A DNA stretch of 64,000 nt, from positions 470,874 to 534,873 of the forward strand of contig JAEINT010000001.1 in NCBI GenBank assembly GCA_016342745.1, read 5' to 3'. Origin of the DNA: Labilibaculum sp. Lineage in GTDB: Bacteria > Bacteroidota > Bacteroidia > Bacteroidales > Marinifilaceae. The position numbers and the translations under genes are program-made. Below, one piece after another: positions 1 to 9,256 of this stretch; the first letter of the stretch is position 1; every line of letters starts with the position of its first letter. Below the pieces are notes generated by a model that was given only the letters and a program-made list of their open reading frames with translations, was not told where the DNA came from and did not search any database.

Positions 1-22
1 GTATTTAGATATCTATATAAAA

Positions 23-52
23 CAAATATAGCAAAAGAGAGAAATTGGCAAA
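23..52 (-). promoter_or_regulatory. Bacteroidota-type promoter for a gene left of the window
   Basis: Read on the minus strand, TTTG (49-52) is followed after 18 nt by TATATTTG (23-30), which fits the TTTG-N19-TAnnTTTG pattern of the primary Bacteroidota sigma factor. No gene follows within the window in that direction, so it would drive a minus-strand gene beyond the left edge. Inferred from motif alone. Confidence 0.45.
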
Positions 53-85
53 GGAAAAAAGGAGTTAATGTTAACTTATTCGCAT

Positions 86-122
86 AAAAAACCTCTTATG
101 AATTTATTCATAAGAGGTTTTT
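86..122 (-). terminator. Rho-independent terminator after ispF
   Basis: A perfect inverted repeat (86-103 paired with 106-122) with A/T runs on both sides can form a strong hairpin. It lies just downstream of the ispF stop on the minus strand, so it probably ends the porV-ispF transcript; the flanking runs would let it work in both directions. Confidence 0.8.
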
Positions 123-144
123 AACTAATTAAAATAACTGAGTG

Positions 145-621
145 TTACTTCTGTATTAAAACTGTTGCATAGGCCGCAACACCATCTTCGGTGCCCACAA
201 AACCTAATTTTTCTGTAGTGGTTGCTTTTATTGCAAGATCTTCAATGTCAATATTCATTACCTCTGATAATATTTCTTGCATTTCAGGGATGAAAGGCTT
301 TATTTTTGGACTCTGTAATGCTATTGTTGAATCAATATTCCCAATTGAGAATCCTTTTTCTTCAATCAATTCTACTGTTTTCTTCAATAGAATTTTACTG
401 TCAATATTTTTAAAATCTCCCGAAGTATCAGGGAAATGATATCCAATATCCCTAAGGTTAGCAGCGCCTAAGAGTGCATCGCAAATTGCATGAATTAAAA
501 CATCACCGTCAGAGTGCGCAACGCTACCCTTATAATGTTCAATTTGAATGCCTCCTAACCAAAATTCTTCTCCCTCTGCTAGTTGATGTACATCATAGCC
601 AAATCCAACTTTAATCTTCAT
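145..621 (-). CDS. ispF: 2-C-methyl-D-erythritol 2,4-cyclodiphosphate synthase
   Basis: Cyclises CDP-methylerythritol 2-phosphate to ME-cPP in the cytoplasmic non-mevalonate isoprenoid pathway. The 158-aa length is normal for the family. The metal-binding residues are visible: the GYDVH motif gives Asp10 and His12, and His44 follows in SDGDVLIHAICDALLGA. The C-terminal TTTEKLGFVG signature is also present. The gene starts 6 nt after the porV stop, so the two are almost certainly co-transcribed, and a strong hairpin follows the stop. Nothing is unusual apart from its position behind a secretion gene. Confidence 0.97.
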   Translation of the reverse strand: MKIKVGFGYDVHQLAEGEEFWLGGIQIEHYKGSVAHSDGDVLIHAICDALLGAANLRDIGYHFPDTSGDFKNIDSKILLKKTVELIEEKGFSIGNIDSTIALQSPKIKPFIPEMQEILSEVMNIDIEDLAIKATTTEKLGFVGTEDGVAAYATVLIQK

Positions 622-627
622 CTGTTT

Positions 628-1800
628 CTATTTTAGAATTTTATCAAGATTTGCAGTTATGGTAAAGCGCAAAGTATTTTTTAATGGGTTGTTTTGTGTT
701 GATGGAATTAAGTAAGAAAAGTCTAAATCAAACATGTTTAGTTTTACGCCTAAACCTGCAGTGAAATATTTTCTATTTCCTTTGGTTTCGTGTTCATAGT
801 AGTAACCAGTTCGTAAAGCAAATTGATTCTGATACCAGTATTCTGCACCTAAGGACCAAGTCATCTCTTTAAATTCTTCACTCATTCCACCTGGGGCATC
901 AGAGAAAGAGTTAAAGATTCCGCTCATAACAGATTGATCGGAAGTTTCACTACCAACAATTACGGTTCCTTCAGGATTGTCTTCAACTGCACCTTTGCCT
1001 GGTGTTGGAACCAGTAACTTGTTAAGATCAGCAGCAATAGTCAATGAATTGTATCGATCTAATTCCATTTTTAATGCAGTACCTAAACGCAAGTTTGTAG
1101 GAATAAATTCTTTCTTATCATCAGAAGTATAGCTGATTTTAGAACCAATATTTGAAATGTTTACTCCCCAAGACCAAAGCATTTCTTTTCGGTTTCGCTT
1201 AAATTCTTTCTGATAGTATACCGAAATATCAGCAGCAAAAGCGCTACCTGCTTTGGTTTCTACACCAGCAACATAATCAGCTTGAAAATCTGAACGGATA
1301 TATCTAAAAGCAATACCTCCAGATAAATTATCTGTTAATCTTCTAGAATAAGCCATATCGAATGCCCATTCGTTCGGATTTTTAGAATTTTCGATCGCAT
1401 CGGCACTTTCTAAAAATATGATTTCACCTAATGCAAAATAGCGAAGTGAGGTTGCAATTACCTGGTTTTTATCCAATCGGTAATACCCTGTTAGGTATGA
1501 AATACTCATATCGTCAACTAAGTCTCTTAGCCATGGAGTGTAAGAAGCGGCAACGCCGTAATCTCCATCAATCATGGCAAATTTAGCAGGGTTCCAATGC
1601 ATTGAATTAGCATCTGGCGAAGTTGCAACACCAACGTCTCCCATTGCTCCTGCACGAGAATCGGGTGTAATAGTTAGAAATGGGACAGCCGTAGAAATAT
1701 AATTTGCTCCGGATGTTGAGCTTTGCGCCCAGCTTGTCTTTAAATTTGTGAATAACAAAATGGACAAAAGGCTGGTGATTAGAGTTAGTCTATAATTCAT
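628..1800 (-). CDS. porV: Type IX secretion outer-membrane protein PorV (LptO)
   Basis: An outer-membrane beta-barrel of the FadL-like fold that carries folded T9SS cargo from the translocon to the PorU attachment complex. The 390-aa product begins with a signal peptide ending at about TSWAQ. The mature N-terminus has the PorV signature: AVPFLTITPDSRAGAMGDVGVA, then DANSMHWNPAK (written here in parts). The remainder is alternating amphipathic strands ending in a typical barrel strand. It lies 58 nt after porU on the same strand and 6 nt before ispF. A TATATTTG element in the gap suggests its own promoter. Identification rests on the N-terminal signature and the PorU neighbour. Confidence 0.93.
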   Translation of the reverse strand: MNYRLTLITSLLSILLFTNLKTSWAQSSTSGANYISTAVPFLTITPDSRAGAMGDVGVATSPDANSMHWNPAKFAMIDGDYGVAASYTPWLRDLVDDMSISYLTGYYRLDKNQVIATSLRYFALGEIIFLESADAIENSKNPNEWAFDMAYSRRLTDNLSGGIAFRYIRSDFQADYVAGVETKAGSAFAADISVYYQKEFKRNRKEMLWSWGVNISNIGSKISYTSDDKKEFIPTNLRLGTALKMELDRYNSLTIAADLNKLLVPTPGKGAVEDNPEGTVIVGSETSDQSVMSGIFNSFSDAPGGMSEEFKEMTWSLGAEYWYQNQFALRTGYYYEHETKGNRKYFTAGLGVKLNMFDLDFSYLIPSTQNNPLKNTLRFTITANLDKILK

Positions 1801-1822
1801 AATAGTTTAATATAATGGTCTG

Positions 1823-1830
1823 CAAATATA
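1823..1830 (-). promoter_or_regulatory. -7 element upstream of porV
   Basis: TATATTTG on the minus strand in the 58-nt porU-porV gap, about 22 nt before the porV start, matches TAnnTTTG. No clear -33 TTG is seen at the expected distance, so it may be a secondary promoter inside a porU-porV-ispF operon. Confidence 0.35.
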
Positions 1831-1858
1831 TTCAATTAACTTGTAATGTTTGAATTTA

Positions 1859-4800
1859 TTATTTGAGGATGACTAATTTTTGAAATTTATTGACCACTTT
1901 TCCATCATCGGCCCGAACCTTTACACGATAGAAGTAAACTCCACGACCAATGGAGTTGCCAAAATCGTCTTTTCCATCCCATTGAATGGGTCCGACACGA
2001 TTTCCAGAAGAATTAACGGTAGTTTCTATGCTTTTAATTAATTTCCCAGATATTGTTAGTATTTGAATCAACACATCCAGTTCTCTAGCGGCATGATTGT
2101 GTTCAAAATAAAATCCAGTATTTGTAGTGAAAGGATTTGGGTAATTAAGGATGTTTTTAAGAACAAGTTCTGCATCTTCAGCAACAATAAAGTCGAGGAT
2201 ATTCTCGGATGAATTGTTAACATTATCCCATACTTTTAGTTGGATATCATGTTCTCCAGGTTCCAAATCCGTTAAGCGATACGATATTTTACCTTCTTGA
2301 TAATTATCCAAGTCAGATTCATAGAAATCATTTAATTTGATTGCATTATCTGATTTTTGATCCAAAATAGCCACGATATCATGCCCAATGGAATTGCCTA
2401 GCGTATTGATTCCACTAGAATCTTTAACAACAGCTAAAAGGAGAGGAGAGGAGCTTGTTAATCCGCCAGGAGTAAAATGTTCGTCATCCATAAACAGGCT
2501 AATTTCAGGCCCTAACTTATCATTATCAGCATTAGGATTTGTTCCTCCTATTACGATATTGTTTGTAAAACCTGTAGCATCAGTGTTTGTACTGTTCGCA
2601 TAGTAAGTTATTTTTCCATTGCCATATTCATAGCTAATATCCTTAGGGACAAAGAAGTTAAAGTCGAATTTCCCATTTGTAACGCTAGCTTTTCCTTTAA
2701 ATAGAATGCTATTTTGCACCTCGTATTCAAAGGGATCGTAATCATTTCCTCGCGTGGCTTTGGTTTTAACTTTATCGAAAACTGTCGAAAATACGGTTCC
2801 TGAGAAATCATTTAAATCGGCACCATCTTCAGATACAATACGGCCTGAAATCTTAATTTTGCTTAATGCTTTTAAAGTGTCTATGGCTTGTGTAATATTT
2901 ACATCATTTAGCTTTGTTGTTTCAGCAGTATGTTTTGGGTAATTTAATCGCAAAGCAGGATCTCCCAATAAGGTAAAATTCCTTTTGTTGATTCCTGATC
3001 CTGTTTCGTTTTTCGTTTTTCTCATGATGTCTCCTAAGCGGTTATAGTTGCCATCGGCATCTTTGTCGAAAACATGATGATAGAAATTTTGATTAAGTGT
3101 GAAGTTTGGAGAAGAAAAAACCAAGCGAGTTGTCGTAAACAGACCAATGCCACCTCCATTTTCTCTAAGCAATATCATTTCACCTGATGAACGTTTTTTA
3201 TAATTGTCAAAACGGCTAAACTCGCAGGTAGCCGTCATGAATAAAGGTAGTTTATTCTGGTTTTTCCATGCTAAAATATCATCAAGCATCATTATTTGTT
3301 CATGCGCTAATCCATTTTCATTGCCATGCCCTGTGTAATTCATAATTAGCGTGCCTTTGTTTACGCTTTCGCTGATTTCTAAATTTACATCTGGATATAC
3401 CTGTCCTACAGAACTAATAATTTGCTCGTAATCGTCTAGGAATATTCTTTGAGTTTGATATTGTGGATAGTTATTTTCGACTTGAACGGCTAATCTATTG
3501 GCGTCTCTCATATGAGTATTTCGATCTTCATCATCACCAATGAAACAAACATTTGTTCGCCAATCGCCCCATTCAGAATCATTGTAGTTTAAAATTTTAT
3601 TAATTACAGTTTGAGCTTCTTCAATTGTATTTACGGGTAATCGGCCAATTCCAATATCTAGCATCCCGGAGGCTTCTCCTTCATCATGATCTAATAATCC
3701 GAAAAAATCGTCGGTAACAAAAGATTGTGTTGGACTTAAAGAATTTTCTGATTGGTAGGTGAGGACTTGATTGGTATTGTTTTCCTGATTTGATTTGTTG
3801 TCGTAAGAGCCATCGCCAAATAATAATAGATACTTTGGCAATTCAGATTCATTTGCAGCTCGATCGTAAAACATTTTAATGAAATTTCTAATAGCGCTAA
3901 CATCTGGTGCACCAGATGAAAATTCATTATAGATCTCCTCAGGATTAATTACCTGAACGCTTAAAGCATCTTTTGTTTTATGAAAATCTGCGATTTGATT
4001 CGCAAAAGAGGTAAATTTTGTTGGGCTAATAATTAGCATGTCTTTCTGCGATAATGCGTGCAGATTTTGATTTTGAACTGTACCAACTAGTTCTGGACTT
4101 GGAAAGTCGCCTTTTACATCAACAGCAATGTATTCTTTTAAACTATTTGCATCAGCATTAAATGAAGTTGTGTTGTTGCTATATGATGCTAGAATCAATT
4201 TTAAAGACTTAGGCTTTGAGACATCCCAAATTTGAATTTTATCATTGGTGTTTTGAAGTGTGAAATTTGCAATATTGCCTGTTCCAATACTTTTATTATC
4301 CCTAAATGACATTTGATCAGCTGTGAACGTTAACTCGCGCCTTGCATTTACGCGCAGAAAGTTTAGCCATCCTTTTGATGAGGCAGAACTTTTCTCATAA
4401 TCAATTTCTATTTCAAATTGATCTGATGAAGGAGTAAAATTGGTAAAGGAGTTTTCCGATTGAGAAGCATAGCTTGCAGTATAACTTCCTGTGTTTACTT
4501 GATTCATGGGGATATTTCCAATTACCGTACTTCCAGATTGTAAAGTGAATTTAGTACTGGAAGAGGAACGTGCTACCAAGTTTGTTGTTATCGAAATTGG
4601 TTCATCATTTTTTAAGTTTGGGAAGTTGAATGAGTAGGCGTAATTCGTGGTAATATCAAATTTGTCACCTAGCCAAAGCCTACCACTTTCAAGTAAATTA
4701 ATTTCGTCTTGATCAATTACTGCATAATCATCAAAATCATTAACTATTATGTTTGAAGTAGATAAGGATGGAGTGCTTTCCATTAATAAAGGCGATCCCA

Positions 4801-5698
4801 TATCTGAACTTAAAAAATAGTAGGAGGCATCCGAATACAAATGATTTTCATGTACAAACTCATTCGTGTTTTCATCATGTTTCCAGGAGCTTGGTCCTTT
4901 TGCATAGAACAAAATGTAATCTCCCGAATTAAAAATGCCATCATCACCTCTTTCCATAAAGATGGGATTGTTCACAAGATCATCTATGTGTTCATCCGAA
5001 TTCATTTTGGAAAGCATTCCGCCTCCAGAGCCATAAACTCGAACATTCTCAGGATTAGAGATGCCCATGTCGATTAGTTGAGAATAGGTAATCTTGTGAA
5101 TCGCTGTTGTATCAACAGAAATTTTAACCCATGAACCTGTTTTAAGAGCAGAACTACTAACATAGGATTTTACTTGACTGGCAGATTTGGATTGCTTTAA
5201 CTTTTTAAATTGCAATGAAAATTTAACTAGTTTTTCATATTGTCCGGTGGTAGAATTTCTTCGAATGGGAATTAAATAAACCGCTTGATAGATATTTTTT
5301 CGAATTGATATCGATTTTATTGAGAGGTTAATGTCATTTGGTATCGTTTTATTTTGCAAAATCTGCTTTTCAATGGAACTTAACAATTTAAATTCCGTAT
5401 CCACTAACTCAACTTCAAATAAGTCATTAGTCGATCCTAATAATTGCAAGTGTGAAAATTCAGGAAGCCAATTGTTTTTTTCCTCAATGGAAGCACCGGA
5501 GAACATTAGGGTACTAATACTTTCTCCATTTGGATAGAATACTTTGTTTTCTGTCCATTGTAATTGAAAAGGCTTAGATATTTGTGCAAATGCACTAATA
5601 TTCAGAAGAGAGAAAAGAAGAATGACTAGATATCGCATAGGTAATAGCAGACGTTTTTGCATTTTGTAAGACATTTTCATGTTATTATAAAATAACAA
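1859..5698 (-). CDS. porU: Type IX secretion system sortase PorU
   Basis: Gingipain-type (C25) cysteine peptidase on the cell surface that removes the C-terminal signal of T9SS cargo and attaches the cargo to anionic lipopolysaccharide. With the start at 5698 the protein has 1279 aa. A hydrophobic signal segment lies near residues 21-38 (ending SAFAQ), and the peptidase core carries the catalytic pair His791 (NYTGHGNENG) and Cys825 (TATCEFSRFDN). The C-terminus has a T9SS-like domain (NYPNPFTTNTGF to FQKLVILK). Several in-frame ATGs lie upstream of the signal segment; those at 5680, 5674, 5662 or 5638 are equally plausible starts. It precedes porV and is divergent from gldJ, the usual arrangement of these genes. 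Confidence 0.93.
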   Translation of the reverse strand: MLFYNNMKMSYKMQKRLLLPMRYLVILLFSLLNISAFAQISKPFQLQWTENKVFYPNGESISTLMFSGASIEEKNNWLPEFSHLQLLGSTNDLFEVELVDTEFKLLSSIEKQILQNKTIPNDINLSIKSISIRKNIYQAVYLIPIRRNSTTGQYEKLVKFSLQFKKLKQSKSASQVKSYVSSSALKTGSWVKISVDTTAIHKITYSQLIDMGISNPENVRVYGSGGGMLSKMNSDEHIDDLVNNPIFMERGDDGIFNSGDYILFYAKGPSSWKHDENTNEFVHENHLYSDASYYFLSSDMGSPLLMESTPSLSTSNIIVNDFDDYAVIDQDEINLLESGRLWLGDKFDITTNYAYSFNFPNLKNDEPISITTNLVARSSSSTKFTLQSGSTVIGNIPMNQVNTGSYTASYASQSENSFTNFTPSSDQFEIEIDYEKSSASSKGWLNFLRVNARRELTFTADQMSFRDNKSIGTGNIANFTLQNTNDKIQIWDVSKPKSLKLILASYSNNTTSFNADANSLKEYIAVDVKGDFPSPELVGTVQNQNLHALSQKDMLIISPTKFTSFANQIADFHKTKDALSVQVINPEEIYNEFSSGAPDVSAIRNFIKMFYDRAANESELPKYLLLFGDGSYDNKSNQENNTNQVLTYQSENSLSPTQSFVTDDFFGLLDHDEGEASGMLDIGIGRLPVNTIEEAQTVINKILNYNDSEWGDWRTNVCFIGDDEDRNTHMRDANRLAVQVENNYPQYQTQRIFLDDYEQIISSVGQVYPDVNLEISESVNKGTLIMNYTGHGNENGLAHEQIMMLDDILAWKNQNKLPLFMTATCEFSRFDNYKKRSSGEMILLRENGGGIGLFTTTRLVFSSPNFTLNQNFYHHVFDKDADGNYNRLGDIMRKTKNETGSGINKRNFTLLGDPALRLNYPKHTAETTKLNDVNITQAIDTLKALSKIKISGRIVSEDGADLNDFSGTVFSTVFDKVKTKATRGNDYDPFEYEVQNSILFKGKASVTNGKFDFNFFVPKDISYEYGNGKITYYANSTNTDATGFTNNIVIGGTNPNADNDKLGPEISLFMDDEHFTPGGLTSSSPLLLAVVKDSSGINTLGNSIGHDIVAILDQKSDNAIKLNDFYESDLDNYQEGKISYRLTDLEPGEHDIQLKVWDNVNNSSENILDFIVAEDAELVLKNILNYPNPFTTNTGFYFEHNHAARELDVLIQILTISGKLIKSIETTVNSSGNRVGPIQWDGKDDFGNSIGRGVYFYRVKVRADDGKVVNKFQKLVILK

Positions 5699-6000
5699 GT
5701 ATTACAAAATAAGTAAAAGTTAAGAGAATGTCGAGTAAATATATTAAGATAAAAACGAAGCTTTTGTAGTATTGAGAAGTTTATGTTTTGTTAAAAAATG
5801 TTTTGTATCAGTTAGTTATGTGAGTTGGTGGGTTTTACCGATTAAAAGAATATAATCTTGTATTTTTTAGATGTTAGATTGTTTAATGAAAATGTTAAAT
5901 AATTTTAAAAAAAAGTAAAATTAAATACAATAAAATCTGTACACTTTTAGTTATATTTGTTGAGTTAAGTATTTTTGAGATAAACTACATTCAATCTATT
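5699..6000. other. Divergent regulatory region between porU and gldJ
   Basis: This 302-bp, very AT-rich gap separates two divergent T9SS genes and holds no ORF I can support. It must contain promoters for both. The only recognisable element is TATATTTG at 5952-5959, pointing towards gldJ. Confidence 0.6.
5952..5959 (+). promoter_or_regulatory. -7 element of the gldJ promoter
   Basis: TATATTTG matches the TAnnTTTG consensus and sits 41 nt before the gldJ ATG. No convincing -33 TTG is visible in the A-rich sequence upstream. Confidence 0.45.
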
Positions 6001-7524
6001 ATGAAATTAAGATCGAGTATTGTTCTCTTTGTTTTTGCTATATCGTTGATGGTATTCCCATCATGTTCAAAGGTGAAGAACCTTGTTGGAAAAGGAGAGA
6101 AATCTAAAACCACTGGTTGGGCTTATAATGATCCTGAAAATGGAGGTTTTGAATATCATAGCGGTTTTCAACAGGAAACAGGTCCTGGTTTGAAATTTGT
6201 TCAGGGTGGTACATTTACTATGGGTAGAACCCAACAAGATGTTATGTATGACTGGAATAATGTTCCTAGAAGAGTTACTGTACCTTCTTTTTATATAGAT
6301 GAATCAGAGGTTCGTAATGTTGATTACTTAGAGTACTTACATTGGGTTAAACGAGTTTTCGTTTCTTATCCTGAGGTTTATCGTGAAGCGTTACCAGATA
6401 CATTAGTTTGGAGAGACGAATTGGCATATAACGAGCCTTACGTGAACAATTATCTTCGTCATCCAGCTTATGGAGAATATCCTGTAGTAGGTGTTAGTTG
6501 GGAACAAGCGGTAGATTTCTGCGAATGGCGTACGGATCGTGTTAACGAAAGAATTCTAATTGAAAAAGGAATTTTAAACGATGATCCAACTCAACGTGAT
6601 GAAAACAATTTTAATACAGAAGCCTATTTAGCTGGTCAGTACGAAGGTGCTGTAAATAAGAATTTAACGGATTTAAATCCAGATAACGAAGAAAGATCTG
6701 TTCGTTGGAGTGATGGAATGTTACTTCCAAAATACAGATTGCCTTCTGAAGCAGAATGGGAATATGCAGCAACTGCTTTAATTGGAAATTCTCAGGATGA
6801 AAGAATTACGGATCGTAAGATTTTCCCTTGGAATGGACATTGGGTTAGAAATGATCAGAAAAAAGTTAGAGGTCAGATGATGGCTAACTTTGCACGTGGT
6901 CGTGGTGATTACATGGGTACTGCTGGTGCATTGAATGATGCCGGTGATATTACTGTACCAGTAAATTCATTTTGGCCTAACGATTTTGGCTTGTATTGTA
7001 TGGCAGGTAATGTTAGCGAATGGGTTGCTGATGTTTATCGTCCAATGTCGCCAGAAGATATTTCGGAATTTAATCCTTACAGAGGTAATGTATTTCAGAC
7101 AGCTGTACGTGATGAGGAAGGTAACATTGCAGAAAAGGATAGTTTAGGACGTCTGCGTTACAGAAACCAGAAAGATGAAGAGTTAGTTGGTCGTGAGAAC
7201 TATAAAACTGCGGACAATAGAAACTATAATGATGGAGATGTTGCTTCAAGTATCGTTTCGGATTATACATGGAATAACCCAGAGCATCAAACAAAAGGTT
7301 CTAGCCGTATGTATGTTCAAGGTAGAGGTCAAGATGGTAGCGATTTTAGCTCTATGGTAACTGACGATTCTCGTGTTTACAAAGGTGGTTCTTGGAAAGA
7401 TCGTGCTTTTTGGATGGCGCCAAGTGCACGTCGCTTTTTAAATCAAAAAGAAGCTCGTGATGATATCGGTTTCAGATGTGCAATGACACATGTAGGACAT
7501 CCTGCAAATCAAAGAACAAAGTAG
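6001..7524 (+). CDS. gldJ: Gliding motility / T9SS lipoprotein GldJ
   Basis: Lipoprotein of the formylglycine-generating-enzyme (SUMF1/C-type-lectin-like) fold needed for T9SS and gliding in relatives. The signal peptide ends in a lipobox at FPSC (Cys22). FGE-fold signatures follow: FVQGGTFTMGR, PSFYIDESEVRNVDY, YPVVGVSWEQAVDFCEWR, RLPSEAEWEYAA, MAGNVSEWVADVY, KGGSWKDRAFW and DIGFRCAMTHVG. Only the last Cys of the catalytic pair of true FGEs is present, because the region before it reads SARRFLNQKEARDD. A structural rather than catalytic role is therefore likely. GldK is a paralogue, but the position next to porU-porV favours GldJ. A terminator follows the gene. Confidence 0.88.
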   Translation: MKLRSSIVLFVFAISLMVFPSCSKVKNLVGKGEKSKTTGWAYNDPENGGFEYHSGFQQETGPGLKFVQGGTFTMGRTQQDVMYDWNNVPRRVTVPSFYIDESEVRNVDYLEYLHWVKRVFVSYPEVYREALPDTLVWRDELAYNEPYVNNYLRHPAYGEYPVVGVSWEQAVDFCEWRTDRVNERILIEKGILNDDPTQRDENNFNTEAYLAGQYEGAVNKNLTDLNPDNEERSVRWSDGMLLPKYRLPSEAEWEYAATALIGNSQDERITDRKIFPWNGHWVRNDQKKVRGQMMANFARGRGDYMGTAGALNDAGDITVPVNSFWPNDFGLYCMAGNVSEWVADVYRPMSPEDISEFNPYRGNVFQTAVRDEEGNIAEKDSLGRLRYRNQKDEELVGRENYKTADNRNYNDGDVASSIVSDYTWNNPEHQTKGSSRMYVQGRGQDGSDFSSMVTDDSRVYKGGSWKDRAFWMAPSARRFLNQKEARDDIGFRCAMTHVGHPANQRTK

Positions 7525-7542
7525 TTATCTTATATATAATTG

Positions 7543-7572
7543 AAACCCCATCTCGAAAGGATGGGGTTTTTT
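7543..7572 (+). terminator. Rho-independent terminator after gldJ
   Basis: The 10-bp stem AAACCCCATC / GATGGGGTTT (7543-7552 with 7560-7569) closes a 7-nt loop and runs into a T tract. It lies 18 nt after the gldJ stop and isolates gldJ from murF. Confidence 0.88.
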
Positions 7573-7621
7573 GTTGGAATTTGCTAATTTCGTTTATTGA
7601 ATAAATTCAGAATAATATAGC

Positions 7622-8914
7622 ATGGAAATAGCTCTAATTTATCGACTTTTTAAGCAGTATCCGCAGGTTGTTACCGATACTCGAAAAATTGTATCAGATT
7701 CGTTATTCTTTGCCCTAAAGGGTGATAATTTTAATGGCAATAAATTTGCTTTGTCTGCTGTTGAAAAAGGTTGTCGTTTTGCAATAATAGACGAGAAAGA
7801 ATATGCGATCGATGATCGTTTCATCCTAGTAGATGATGTATTAACTTGTTTGCAGAATTTGGCTCGTATGCATCGAAGAGAATTAGATATTCCAATTTTA
7901 GCTATAACTGGAACCAATGGAAAAACAACAACAAAGGAGTTAGTTTTCGAAGTGTTAAAAAAGAAATTTAATGCTATTGCCACCCTTGGGAATCTTAATA
8001 ACCATATTGGAGTGCCCTTAACCTTACTTTCGATGAATGAGGATACGGAATTTGGAATTGTTGAGATGGGTGCAAATCATCCAAAAGAAATTAAGTTCTT
8101 GTGTGAGATCGCAGAACCTAATTTTGGATTGATAACGAATGTAGGAAAGGCACATTTGGAAGGTTTTGGTTCTTTTGAGGGCGTAATCAAGACAAAAAAG
8201 GAATTGTACGATTACATGTATAAAGAGAAAGGAAAGGTATTTGTTAATACTGATAATCCTCTCTTAAAAGAAATGCTAAACGATCAAGAAATTGTTAGCT
8301 ATGGTAACAATGAGGCTGCATTTAGCAAGGCGAAATTTCTGCAAGCTGAACCATATATGGTGTTAGAGTTAAGATCACCTAAAATTGGAAAGTTGTATGT
8401 GAAAACCAAATTGATTGGGGCATATAATTTCGAAAATGCATTGGCAGCAGTTACGTTGGGACGTTTTTTAGGAATTGATGAGATTGAGATAAAAAATGCA
8501 TTGGAAGAATATCTTCCAAGTAATAATAGATCGCAACTGAAGCAAACAGAAAAGAATGTATTGTTTTTAGATGCATATAACGCGAATCCAACTAGTATGA
8601 AAGTAGCGGTTGAGAATTTTGCGAATATGACGCGTAAAGGTAAGGTGTTGATTTTAGGTGATATGTTAGAATTAGGTGCAGATGCAGAAAAGGAGCACCA
8701 TGATTTACTAGAATTGATTCAAGAAAAGCAATTGCAGGATGTCTATTTGGTGGGTGATTTATTTTGTAAGGTAAATGTGAATGATCAATTTCAGACTTTT
8801 GCAAAAACAACAGATTTGATTGAAGTACTTGAAAAGGCTAATTTGCAGAATCAGTACATTCTAATTAAAGGGTCAAGAGGAATTCGTTTGGAACAAGTAA
8901 TTGAAAAATTATAG
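7622..8914 (+). CDS. murF: UDP-N-acetylmuramoyl-tripeptide--D-alanyl-D-alanine ligase
   Basis: Cytoplasmic Mur ligase that adds the D-Ala-D-Ala dipeptide in peptidoglycan precursor synthesis. The 430-aa product has the N-terminal substrate domain (DTRKIVSDSLFFALKGDNFNG) and the ATP loop ITGTNGKTTTKE at about residues 95-106. The Mur central motifs GIVEMGANHPKEI and ITNVGKAHLEGFGS and the C-terminal DAYNANPTSMK and LGDMLELG follow. The FALKGDNFNGNKF region and DAYNANP distinguish MurF from MurC, MurD and MurE. gdx begins 3 nt after its stop, so the two share a transcript. Confidence 0.96.
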   Translation: MEIALIYRLFKQYPQVVTDTRKIVSDSLFFALKGDNFNGNKFALSAVEKGCRFAIIDEKEYAIDDRFILVDDVLTCLQNLARMHRRELDIPILAITGTNGKTTTKELVFEVLKKKFNAIATLGNLNNHIGVPLTLLSMNEDTEFGIVEMGANHPKEIKFLCEIAEPNFGLITNVGKAHLEGFGSFEGVIKTKKELYDYMYKEKGKVFVNTDNPLLKEMLNDQEIVSYGNNEAAFSKAKFLQAEPYMVLELRSPKIGKLYVKTKLIGAYNFENALAAVTLGRFLGIDEIEIKNALEEYLPSNNRSQLKQTEKNVLFLDAYNANPTSMKVAVENFANMTRKGKVLILGDMLELGADAEKEHHDLLELIQEKQLQDVYLVGDLFCKVNVNDQFQTFAKTTDLIEVLEKANLQNQYILIKGSRGIRLEQVIEKL

Positions 8915-8917
8915 CTT

Positions 8918-9244
8918 ATGTCTACTGCGTGGATTTATTTAATAATTGCTGGTTTGTTTGAAGCTGTTTGGGCAATCGGATTGAAATACACACAAGGATT
9001 TACAAAGCTATGGCCAAGTGTGATTACTGTTATTGCAATGGCAATTAGTCTGTATTTTCTCGCTTTAGCAGTTAAGAATTTACCTATCGGAACGGCTTAT
9101 GCTGTTTGGACAGGAATTGGTGCTTTCTCAACAGCTGTATTAGGTATTGTTCTATTTGGTGAACCGGTTCATTTCGCAAGAGTATTTTTTTTACTTTTAC
9201 TCCTAGTGGCTATCATCGGTTTAAAGTTTTCAACACAGAGTTAA
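8918..9244 (+). CDS. gdx: Small multidrug resistance-family guanidinium exporter (Gdx/SugE type)
   Basis: A 108-aa, four-helix inner-membrane protein that works as a dual-topology dimer. It has the conserved membrane-embedded Glu in [17 protein letters not shown] and the SMR motif [24 protein letters not shown] matches the SugE/Gdx branch, which exports guanidinium in exchange for protons, rather than the drug-exporting EmrE branch. It sits 3 nt after murF and has no room for a guanidine riboswitch of its own, so expression should follow murF. The Gdx assignment is by sequence resemblance; the substrate is not shown here. Confidence 0.85.
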   Translation: MSTAWIYLIIAGLFEAVWAIGLKYTQGFTKLWPSVITVIAMAISLYFLALAVKNLPIGTAYAVWTGIGAFSTAVLGIVLFGEPVHFARVFFLLLLLVAIIGLKFSTQS

Positions 9245-9256
9245 TAACTTTGTTTT

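Noticed and set aside
7639..7983. 114-aa minus-strand frame inside murF
   Set aside because: Antisense to the conserved ATP-loop region of murF; no promoter and no recognisable domain.
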